Source of the DNA: Vreelandella sedimenti
GTDB taxonomy: Bacteria > Pseudomonadota > Gammaproteobacteria > Pseudomonadales > Halomonadaceae
Length of the DNA stretch: 64,000 nucleotides
Reading direction: 5' to 3'
Assembly (NCBI RefSeq): GCF_013416325.1
Contig: NZ_JACCGK010000005.1
Span: 224,089-288,088 of the forward strand
Program-made: the position numbers and the translations under genes
Shown here: positions 44,068 to 51,564 of the stretch, piece by piece
How the letters are laid out: every line of letters begins with the position of its first letter
Position numbering within the stretch: position 1 is the first letter of the stretch
Notes under the pieces: model-generated
Seen by the model: only the letters and a program-made list of their open reading frames with translations
The model's database searches: none
What the model was told of the DNA's origin: nothing

Positions 44068-45729
44068 TTAAGCATCAATACGCTTATACTTCATGCGCTT
44101 AGGTGTATCGTTTCCGACCCGCTTTCTATGATCCTCTTCGTACTCCGCGTAGTTACCTTCAAATAAGACCACTTCAGAGTCGCCTTCAAAGGCCATAATG
44201 TGCGTGGCGATACGGTCAAGGAACCAACGATCGTGAGAGATCACCATAGCGCAGCCTGGGAAGGCCAGAAGCGCGTCTTCCAGTGCCCGCAGGGTTTCAA
44301 TATCCAGGTCGTTAGAGGGCTCATCGAGCAGCAACACGTTAGCGCCTTGCTTGAGCGTTTGGGCAAGCTGTAAGCGACCGCGTTCACCACCGGAAAGCTC
44401 CGACAAACGCTTCTGCTGGTCGTTACCCTTAAAGTTGAAGCGACCCACATAGGCACGCGAGGAGACTTCGTAGCCGTTAATATTAAGAATATCCTGACCA
44501 TCCGAAACGGCTTCCCACACGCTCTGCTTGTCATCTAAGCCGTCGCGTAGCTGTTCGACGTAAGCGATATCGACCGTTTCACCCACCAGGACTTCGCCTT
44601 CGTCCGGCTGCTCTTTACCGGTGATCAGTTTAAAGAGCGTCGATTTACCCGCACCGTTACCACCGACGATGCCAACGATCGCACCCTGGGGAATGGTGAA
44701 GGAGAGGTTCTGGTAGAGCAGCTTGTCATCGAAGCGTTTAGCCACATCGCGAAACTCAATGACGTTATCACCCAGGCGTGGGCCAGGCGGAATATAAATT
44801 TCATTGGTTTCATTGCGCTTTTGGAAGTCGCCAGACTGCATCTCTTCAAAGCGGTTTAGGCGTGCTTTGCTTTTGGCCTGGCGGCCTTTGGCGTTACTGC
44901 GCACCCACTCAAGCTCTTGCTTGATAGCTTTCTGGCGCGAGGCTTCCTGCTTGGCTTCCTGATTCAAACGCTGATCTTTCTGCTCCAGCCACTGGGAGTA
45001 GTTACCCTCGAAAGGGATACCTTGGCCACGATCAAGCTCCAAAATCCAACCCGCCACGTTATCCAGGAAGTAGCGGTCGTGGGTGATCGCCACTACTGTA
45101 CCGTTATAGTCGTGAAGGAAGCGCTCTAGCCAAGCCACCGATTCTGCGTCTAGGTGGTTGGTAGGTTCGTCAAGCAGCAGCATATCGGGGCTGGAGAGCA
45201 GTAAGCGGCAGAGTGCTACACGACGGCGCTCACCACCTGAGAGGTTACCCACTTTGGCATCCCAGGGGGGGAGTCGCAGTGCTTCGGCAGCAACGTCAAG
45301 CTTGCGTTCCAGGTTGTGCGCATCAGCAGCTTCAATAATATTTTCAAGCCGGGCCTGCTCGCTGGCTAGCGCATCAAAGTCGGCGTCGGGCTCTGCGTAG
45401 GCCGCATACACCCCATCCAACTTCTCTTGTGCATCTTTGATCGCCCCCAGTGCTTCTTCGACGGTGTCGCGGACGTTTTTCTCGTCGTCTAGCTGCGGCT
45501 CCTGTGGAAGGTAGCCAACATTGATGCCAGGCATCGGACGAGCTTCACCTTCAAACTCTTTATCGACACCGGCCATAATGCGCAGCAGTGTGGATTTGCC
45601 CGAACCGTTAAGCCCCAGCACGCCGATTTTGGCGCCAGGGAAAAACGAGAGCGAAATATCCTTGAGAATTTGCTTTTTGGGCGGCACTACTTTGCCAACC
45701 CGGTTCATGGTGAAAACGTATTGCGCCAT
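44068..45729 (-). CDS. ettA: Energy-dependent translational throttle protein (ABC-F ATPase)
   Basis: 553 residues, two ABC domains with Walker A GLNGSGKST and GGNGAGKST and two LSGGE signatures, joined by the P-site tRNA interaction motif linker (RLNRFEEMQ nearby). No membrane segment. EttA binds the ribosomal E site and couples translation initiation to ATP/ADP ratio. AQYVFTMNRVGKVVPPKK is the usual start. Confidence 0.96.
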   Translation of the reverse strand: MAQYVFTMNRVGKVVPPKKQILKDISLSFFPGAKIGVLGLNGSGKSTLLRIMAGVDKEFEGEARPMPGINVGYLPQEPQLDDEKNVRDTVEEALGAIKDAQEKLDGVYAAYAEPDADFDALASEQARLENIIEAADAHNLERKLDVAAEALRLPPWDAKVGNLSGGERRRVALCRLLLSSPDMLLLDEPTNHLDAESVAWLERFLHDYNGTVVAITHDRYFLDNVAGWILELDRGQGIPFEGNYSQWLEQKDQRLNQEAKQEASRQKAIKQELEWVRSNAKGRQAKSKARLNRFEEMQSGDFQKRNETNEIYIPPGPRLGDNVIEFRDVAKRFDDKLLYQNLSFTIPQGAIVGIVGGNGAGKSTLFKLITGKEQPDEGEVLVGETVDIAYVEQLRDGLDDKQSVWEAVSDGQDILNINGYEVSSRAYVGRFNFKGNDQQKRLSELSGGERGRLQLAQTLKQGANVLLLDEPSNDLDIETLRALEDALLAFPGCAMVISHDRWFLDRIATHIMAFEGDSEVVLFEGNYAEYEEDHRKRVGNDTPKRMKYKRIDA

Positions 45730-45858
45730 GGAGATCCGTTAAGTTGTTGAAAAGAAGAAAGCGACAGCAGCAGGCTGCTGACTCTTATTGCTGGCTGAAG
45801 AGTGATGATAGTGGTCTGCACCAGGAAAGGCTAGGTTACTTGAGGTGTTGGCTAGCCA

Positions 45859-45883
45859 GGCCTACTCATTTGCTGAGAAGGCC
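45859..45883 (-). terminator. Possible terminator hairpin after the acidic small protein gene
   Basis: GGCCT (45859-45863) pairs with AGGCC (45879-45883), with an inner CTCA/TGAG stem and a mismatch between. No T-tract follows on the minus strand, so termination is uncertain. Confidence 0.3.
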
Positions 45884-45897
45884 AAGCTGCTCAAGGA

Positions 45898-46125
45898 TTA
45901 CTCTTCTTCATCCCAGTCATCTTCGATGGCGCGCTGAAGTCGTCGCTCTTCCAACCACGCTTCGACTTGGCGCCGCGCGCGTAAGCTGTCAGCTTTGCTC
46001 GGTTTACTTCTGCCGTAGTGGTCGTCATTGACGGCGTCTAAGCTTTCGAACTCATCTGAGTCGAGTGTTTCGTTGCCTAAGGTTTCATGACTTAGGGTCT
46101 CACGACTTAGGGGATCACGGCTCAT
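45898..46125 (-). CDS. Small acidic protein, PA3496-like
   Basis: 75 residues from ATG 46125, chosen because GGAGG sits seven bases upstream; the longer frame to 46203 lacks a ribosome site. The C-terminal half, LRARRQVEAWLEERRLQRAIEDD, resembles PA3496-family putative envelope-integrity proteins. The N-terminal half is a five-residue repeat (DPLSR, ETLSH, ETLGN, ETLDS) encoded by a 15-bp tandem array. Function unproven. Confidence 0.7.
   Translation of the reverse strand: MSRDPLSRETLSHETLGNETLDSDEFESLDAVNDDHYGRSKPSKADSLRARRQVEAWLEERRLQRAIEDDWDEEE
46057..46116 (-). repeat. 15-bp in-frame tandem repeat within the acidic small protein gene
   Basis: Four 15-bp units encode DPLSR-ETLSH-ETLGN-ETLDS (residues 4-23). 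Unit length is a multiple of three, so copy changes would keep the frame and vary the length of the N-terminal arm. Confidence 0.75.
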
Positions 46126-46307
46126 GTGATGTCCTCCAACCCAGCCGGCGTGCCGGCGTAACAACGGCTTCACGTGAGTACATGTGCAGTTTATTAAACA
46201 CATGCCAACTGTAAAGTGAAGCGCCTAGCGCAATTCAAGCGCCTTGCCGCTATATAACGCCAGTTGGGATGAAGTTCAAGCTTTATAGTTTTTTTTAGTG
46301 AGAAAGT

Positions 46308-46742
46308 TTAGCTGTTTTCTCGCTGCTTTTGTAACTCCACTAGCGCAAGCTGCGCTTCTACACGCTCCGTTACATCTTTTTGCACGCCAATGTAATACAT
46401 CAGCTTGTCTGCTTCGTCATAGACCGGCGTAATGGAAAGTTCATTCCAAAACATGGTGCCATCTTTGCGATAATTGCGCAGTACTTCTCGAGAAGGCCGA
46501 CCCTCGTTTAGCGCATCTCGAATGGCGACAAGCGCGTCCTGGTCGCGGTCTTCGTTCTGTAAGAAGCGGCAATCGCGATACAGAATTTCATCAGCACTAT
46601 AGCCCGTTAAGCGCTCAAAGCCTTTGTTGACGTAGATGAGGATATTTTCATCCCCTTCCTGTTCGGCAACGACAATGCCGTCTTCCGAGGCGTCAACAAT
46701 ACGTTCGAGCAGTTCTGGACTGATCAATGGAGATCGTTTCAT
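46308..46742 (-). CDS. Short LOV blue-light photoreceptor protein
   Basis: 144 residues from ATG 46742 (AGGAA upstream); a longer frame to 46823 adds unrelated sequence. A single PAS/LOV core with the photoactive cysteine C58 in YRDCRFLQ, then EVLRNYRKDGTMFWNELSITPV and IGVQKDVTERV. It corresponds nearly residue for residue to the layout of P. putida short LOV proteins (about 142 residues, no effector domain, C-terminal helix as dimer/signal element). Binds FMN and forms a cysteinyl adduct under blue light. The GxNCRFLQ motif reads RDCRFLQ, as in that Pseudomonas group. Confidence 0.93.
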   Translation of the reverse strand: MKRSPLISPELLERIVDASEDGIVVAEQEGDENILIYVNKGFERLTGYSADEILYRDCRFLQNEDRDQDALVAIRDALNEGRPSREVLRNYRKDGTMFWNELSITPVYDEADKLMYYIGVQKDVTERVEAQLALVELQKQRENS

Positions 46743-46976
46743 CAAGGGGTTCCTGTTGCAGCTCCAATCCTTTCCGTTGTTCACAGTCGCTTTCGCCCAT
46801 GAGCTAACAGAATTTCCAATCACTTATTATAGGCAGCATAGCAAAGGCGCCACTACATCACTGCTATTCGGCCCTATCATGGCGAGCGTTGTCACGCATT
46901 GCAATCGCGAACGCGATGCTAATGTAGGTAGAGCTCTCGATAGCACGCTTGAATACATGTGGTTACCAGTGGCGCG

Positions 46977-48290
46977 TCACTCGACTTCAGGTAATTGATG
47001 GGTGCTCAGTATGGCCCCCACGGCGGTAGCCGCTAGCATGAGGAGTAATGTGCCGCTACCAAACCACTGAGCAAAGGCGCCAATAAGGCCACCTACAATT
47101 AACATTAAGACGCCGGTTAAAGTATTCGAGAGGGCCACGTAAAGCGCACGATTATCTTGGCTGGCCATATCGACGAGATAGGTTTTACGCCCTAAGCGTA
47201 CACCGTGGTGAACAATCACGAGTAGTGCATAAACCGCCGCATAGGGCCATACACTGTGTGTCCACTCGCCGGGTAACCAAGCTAAACTAGCACCCATTAC
47301 GCAGCAGATAGCGGTACCGATCGCCGCATCGCGCATCACGCCACGGCTTGACTGATCCGCCCGTTTGCCCCATACCGGGCTAGCCACCATCACGGCCAGC
47401 CCCGATACCACAATCAGTATGCCCAGGCCTCCCAGGTCGGTGCCGCTTTGGTTTTGCCCAAGCAGGGCAATGTAGGGCAGGGCGAGTGCACTTGAGAGCA
47501 GCAACGCCCTGGCAAGATTGAAGTGTAAAAAAGTACGGTCATCTTTTAACAGCGATAGTCCCAGTTTAATACTGTCCCAGCTGTTTTCACCGCCTTCTAT
47601 TGCCCCAGGGGTTTCTTCGATGCGTGCGGCGGCAATGGCGTTTATTAGCCACCCGCAGGCCGCTATGGCCAGCAGTATCGCTACCACTAAATGACCGGGT
47701 CGGCTCTCAAACAGCATTAGCAGCGCCCCAGCGACCAGCGTTGCACCACCAGCAATGCTGCCGCTCCAGCCCATTAGCGTACCGCGGCGGCGCTTGGCAA
47801 TGGTTTTGCCCAGCACATCTTTTGTGGCGATTGAGGATAATCCCCGTGCCAGTGAGAGCAGAACTAACGCTGCGAGCACTAACGCTCCTCCCGAGGTGCC
47901 GCGGGCGAACAACGTCAGTACGGCAAGCGCTAAGGCAGCTAAGGCTTGGGTCAGCGCGCCGGCCACCCATACCCATTTGCGCTTAGGTTTTAAGCGGATA
48001 AACCCCGCTACGAAGATTTGCGGCAGCAGGGCACCCGATTCTCGGATGGGAACCAGCAGACCTACCATCCAGATGGGAGCGCCAATAATGCCCATCAGCC
48101 AGGGTAAGACTAAACGCGCGCTCGACAGCTCGTCAGCCAGTTTATTGCCCAAAGAGGCCCATATATGTAGAAAAAAATTACGCGGTTGTTCGTCGCAGGC
48201 GCTTTCAGGTATGTCGTCGCACATGCGGCTGTCGTCATCGCCCGTTAGCCACTCATACAGGCGAGTTTGTGAAACATTATGTTCGGCCAT
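46977..48290 (-). CDS. Major facilitator superfamily transporter
   Basis: 437 residues. A 60-residue soluble N-terminal region precedes twelve predicted helices; basic loops such as RLKPKRKW fit MFS topology. No substrate-specific motif recognised. Its upstream region carries a 14-bp tandem repeat array with several TTGAGA-like hexamers on the coding strand. Confidence 0.82.
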   Translation of the reverse strand: MAEHNVSQTRLYEWLTGDDDSRMCDDIPESACDEQPRNFFLHIWASLGNKLADELSSARLVLPWLMGIIGAPIWMVGLLVPIRESGALLPQIFVAGFIRLKPKRKWVWVAGALTQALAALALAVLTLFARGTSGGALVLAALVLLSLARGLSSIATKDVLGKTIAKRRRGTLMGWSGSIAGGATLVAGALLMLFESRPGHLVVAILLAIAACGWLINAIAAARIEETPGAIEGGENSWDSIKLGLSLLKDDRTFLHFNLARALLLSSALALPYIALLGQNQSGTDLGGLGILIVVSGLAVMVASPVWGKRADQSSRGVMRDAAIGTAICCVMGASLAWLPGEWTHSVWPYAAVYALLVIVHHGVRLGRKTYLVDMASQDNRALYVALSNTLTGVLMLIVGGLIGAFAQWFGSGTLLLMLAATAVGAILSTHQLPEVE

Positions 48291-48307
48291 TGGGACTCCT
48301 TCTTAAT

Positions 48308-48374
48308 CGACCTATCTCAAGCGACCTGTCTCAAGAGAGCTATCTCAAGAGAGCTATCTCAAACCATCTCAAAA
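48308..48374. repeat. 14-bp tandem repeat, four units plus a partial, in a divergent promoter region
   Basis: Units 48308-48321, 48322-48335, 48336-48349 and 48350-48363 share TATCTCAAG (second has TGTCTCAAG), then a shortened fifth. On the minus strand each unit contains CTTGAGA, close to a -35 hexamer, ahead of the MFS gene; on the plus strand they precede the SelW-like gene. Confidence 0.85.
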
Positions 48375-48425
48375 TGACAGAATATCCTTTTAGAATGCCA
48401 CATTAACTTGCCTGGGAGATCAGGG

Positions 48426-48695
48426 ATGTCACGTATTCAAATCCGTTATTGCACGCAATGCCAATGGTTGCTGCGCAGTGGTTGGTATGCACAGGAATTG
48501 CTCTCAACCTTTGGTGAAGGTTTAAGCGAGGTCTCATTAGCCCCTTCCCATGGCGGTACGTTCGAGATCTGGTTTGATGATCTGCTGTTATGGGAGCGCA
48601 AGCGCGATGGCGGTTTCCCAGATATCAAGCTTCTTAAACAGCGTGTACGCGACCAGTTGGAGCCGGATCGCGATTTAGGGCATATCGACCGATGA
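48426..48695 (+). CDS. SelT/SelW/SelH (Rdx) family protein
   Basis: 89 residues from ATG 48426. RIQIRYCTQCQW carries the redox C-x2-C (C9, C12) of the Rdx thioredoxin-like fold, with Cys in place of selenocysteine, and SHGGTFEIWFDDLLLWERKRDGGFPDIKLLKQRVRD is the family core (GGxFEI, GxFP). Probably a redox protein. Its stop overlaps the downstream DMT transporter start by four bases (ATGA). Confidence 0.92.
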   Translation: MSRIQIRYCTQCQWLLRSGWYAQELLSTFGEGLSEVSLAPSHGGTFEIWFDDLLLWERKRDGGFPDIKLLKQRVRDQLEPDRDLGHIDR

Positions 48696-49564
48696 ATCAA
48701 GATAGGCAAGCGATCCTGTTTGGGTTAGGGGCCGTCGCATTATGGTCGACGGTGGCTACGGCCTTCAAAGTGGCGCTCGCTTGGATGAGTCCTCTAGAGC
48801 TGATGTGGCTCGCAGCGCTTGTTTCCTGGGCACTGATGGGGGCGCTGGTCATCAAGCAGGGAAATATCGCCACAGCGTTGCGCACCGGCTGGAAGACAGC
48901 AGCGTGGGCGGGACTTATGAACCCAGTGGCCTATTATTTGGTGCTCTTCGCCGCCTATGACCGCCTCCCAGGGCAAGAGGCGATGGCACTGAATTACACC
49001 TGGGCCTTAGCAATGGCGTTTTTGGCTGTGCCTTTGCTCGGGCAGCGCTTAACGCGTATGGATATTGTTGCTGGGCTGGTCGCCTACGCAGGCGTATGGG
49101 TGATAGCAACACGAGGCGCGGTTTTTAATGTCTCTTTCGCCGACCCGCTAGGAGTCGTGCTGGCACTCGCTTCGACTCTTCTTTGGGCGTTGTATTGGCT
49201 GCTCAATGCGCGGGATAGCCGGCCGCCCCTTGTCGGCCAGTGGCAAAATTTTAGTGTTGGTCTACCTGTGTTGACCCTATTGCTACTACTGGGCCCCGGT
49301 TACCAGTGGCACGGTTGGCCTGCCTTTGGCGCTGGTGTGTATGTGGGGCTATTTGAAATGGGGGTGGCCTTCATTCTGTGGCAATTGGCAATGCATAAGG
49401 TGTCGCGCACGGCCAAAGTCTCCAACCTGATTTTTCTCTCACCTCCAGTATCGCTGCTGTTACTTTTCCTGGTAGTGGGAGAGCCTATTTTGCCTTCGAC
49501 GTTGATTGGGCTAGTGCTGATACTGCTGGGGCTCGGGCTGCAACAAGCACAGAAAAACGAATAA
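48692..49564 (+). CDS. EamA/DMT-family transporter
   Basis: 290 residues, ten helices in two EamA repeats. FGLGAVALWSTVATAFKVAL starts repeat one; the second ends with GEPILPSTLIGLVLILLGL. Inner-membrane exporter or permease of unknown substrate, translationally coupled to the Rdx protein. A second DMT protein is at the left end of the window. Confidence 0.87.
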   Translation: MNQDRQAILFGLGAVALWSTVATAFKVALAWMSPLELMWLAALVSWALMGALVIKQGNIATALRTGWKTAAWAGLMNPVAYYLVLFAAYDRLPGQEAMALNYTWALAMAFLAVPLLGQRLTRMDIVAGLVAYAGVWVIATRGAVFNVSFADPLGVVLALASTLLWALYWLLNARDSRPPLVGQWQNFSVGLPVLTLLLLLGPGYQWHGWPAFGAGVYVGLFEMGVAFILWQLAMHKVSRTAKVSNLIFLSPPVSLLLLFLVVGEPILPSTLIGLVLILLGLGLQQAQKNE

Positions 49565-49853
49565 TTCTGAATTTATTTTGTGTTTTAATGATGTTCTTAT
49601 TGTAATTTTTTGTGACATTTGGTTTTATGACCTCACGATGAGTAGGAAATTAACTAAATTAGGCTAAGCTCAGCTAATTAAGTTTTACCTACCATGTGTT
49701 TACTTCAAAAATTGGGCGCTCGTAGGGACTCAGGCTCACTTAGCGATGAGACTTCGCGAGCTTACGCTTGAAGCAATAGTGCAACATAGCTCAATGGGTC
49801 ACACGAATAATGAGCTGCGTGCAATGAGTGCCACATCATAGGGAACGCTGACG
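49565..49853. other. AT-rich intergenic region upstream of the secretion locus
   Basis: 289 bp, clearly richer in A and T than surrounding genes in its first half (long T and A runs around 49565-49700). It should contain the promoter of the tolC-lapB-lapC operon. I could not define a convincing -35/-10 pair. No short gene seen. Confidence 0.45.
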
Positions 49854-51440
49854 ATGAAAAAAAATGCTGTATCGAGACTAAAAAAAATCTTCTGTCACCA
49901 TGTTTTTAAGCCGCTGACAGTGACCACGTTAGCTTGTGTCCCGCTTACGGCATTAGCGCAGTCTCTTCCCACTAGCCTCTACGCGCCAGGCGCCACTGAT
50001 CTCCCCAGCACTATTCAACAAACGATCATTACTAATCCCGATGTAAACGCTGCTTGGGCGAACTTTAGCGCTTCTGGGAGCGATGTTAGAGTCGCAAAGG
50101 GTAATTATTTACCTTCGATTGATATCTCTGCAGGTGTAGGTCGGCAAGACCAGCAAAATGATGGGCGCGGCAGCTATAGCAGTGACTTTGCTGAGCTCAC
50201 GCTCACCCAAATGGTGTTTGATGGATTTGCCACCCGTAGTGAAGTAGAACGTTTGGATCGCACTCGACTGATTGCCTATTTTGAGCTGCTGGGTGCAAGT
50301 GAAGAGGTGACGCTTGAAGCTTTTCGAACCTACCTTGATGTGCTTCGCTACCGCGAGATGGTGCGTTTAGCTCAAGATAACTACCGCGAACACCAGCGTG
50401 TGTTCTCGCAAATTGAAGAGCGTGCGCTTTCCGGGGCGGGCCGTGGCGTTGACTTAGAGCAAATTAGCGGCCGTTTAGCGTTAGCCGAATCCAACTTGAT
50501 GACCGAGGCGTCGAACCTTCACGATGTTACGGCTCGCTATCAGCGTATCGTAGGTGAACTTCCTCCTCAGAATATGTCACCTGCACCTAGCTTGGCCGAT
50601 GAACTGCCCGCTGGTGTCAACCAAGCGATCGAAATGGCATTTGAGGGGAACCCAGAGTTCCATGCCGCGATTGAAAATATTGCTGTGCAACGTGCGGAAC
50701 AAGAGGCTGCGAAGGCCGCCTTTATGCCCCGCCTGGATATACAGGGACGCACGGGCACCAATAATCAAGACGACTCGATAGCTGGGCGCAGTGATGAGCA
50801 CAGTATTCAACTGGTTGCCAGCATGAACCTCTATCGCGGTGGTTCTGATAGTGCAGCTTTTGATGCGGCGGCCACGCGCATTGAACAAGCCGTCAATCAG
50901 CGCGAAACGGCCTGTACAAACGTACGTCAAACCACGCAAATTGCTTACAACGATACACAGCGTTTGGGTGAACAATTGAGCTATCTGAATGATCATCGCC
51001 AATCGATTAACCGGGTTCGTGGGGCTTATCAGCAGCAATTTGATATTGGCCAGCGTACTTTGTTGGACGTGCTTGATAGTGAAAACGAGTATTTCGAGGC
51101 CAGCCGAGCCTACGCGAATGCAGAGTTTGACTTAACCTTGGCTCAAGCGCGTACGTTAGCAGCAATGGGGCAACTTATGCACACCCTTGAAGTGGTGCGT
51201 GACGATATTCCCACTCTTGACGAATTGGGTTACGGCGACACCACGCTTAGCGCTGAGATGGCTTGTGGAACGGAAGGGCCTCGTGGCTTTAATTTAGAAG
51301 ATTTTACGCGCGGTATTTCTTCGCTACCCGCTCAGGTTGATATGCTAGCGTCGTCTTATTATGCCGCTAATGAGCAGCCAGTCATGACTTCCCAATATCT
51401 GCAATTGGGCCACGAGGATGCGCTGGTCACTAACGGCTAA
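49854..51440 (+). CDS. TolC-family outer membrane channel of a type I secretion system
   Basis: 528 residues. A long basic N-terminus and hydrophobic core end at TALAQ (about residue 36), a signal peptide. The body shows the TolC duplication with long coiled-coil helices and the QIAYNDTQRLGEQLSYL-type periplasmic helices; TLLDVLDSENEYFEASRAYANAEFDL is highly characteristic. A 90-residue tail after the channel core is specific to adhesin-type (LapE/AggA-like) systems. First gene of the secretion operon, 124 bp before the ABC protein. Confidence 0.94.
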   Translation: MKKNAVSRLKKIFCHHVFKPLTVTTLACVPLTALAQSLPTSLYAPGATDLPSTIQQTIITNPDVNAAWANFSASGSDVRVAKGNYLPSIDISAGVGRQDQQNDGRGSYSSDFAELTLTQMVFDGFATRSEVERLDRTRLIAYFELLGASEEVTLEAFRTYLDVLRYREMVRLAQDNYREHQRVFSQIEERALSGAGRGVDLEQISGRLALAESNLMTEASNLHDVTARYQRIVGELPPQNMSPAPSLADELPAGVNQAIEMAFEGNPEFHAAIENIAVQRAEQEAAKAAFMPRLDIQGRTGTNNQDDSIAGRSDEHSIQLVASMNLYRGGSDSAAFDAAATRIEQAVNQRETACTNVRQTTQIAYNDTQRLGEQLSYLNDHRQSINRVRGAYQQQFDIGQRTLLDVLDSENEYFEASRAYANAEFDLTLAQARTLAAMGQLMHTLEVVRDDIPTLDELGYGDTTLSAEMACGTEGPRGFNLEDFTRGISSLPAQVDMLASSYYAANEQPVMTSQYLQLGHEDALVTNG

Positions 51441-51496
51441 TGTATTTGAATAGTTTGCTGTGCGGAAACAGAGTTATTCGTCGTTTGGCGGCGAAG

Positions 51497-51546
51497 GATT
51501 AGCGGCTTTCGCTAATCATAGGGGAAATAGATGCCTAAATAGGCAT
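51497..51546 (+). other. Two small hairpins between tolC and lapB
   Basis: GATTAGCG/CGCTAATC (51497-51504 with 51510-51517) and ATGCCT/AGGCAT (51531-51536 with 51541-51546), both perfect. They lie in the 124-bp gap upstream of the GTG start and may adjust downstream expression relative to the channel. Confidence 0.5.
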
Positions 51547-51564
51547 TAGGGGAATGAGGTCTCT

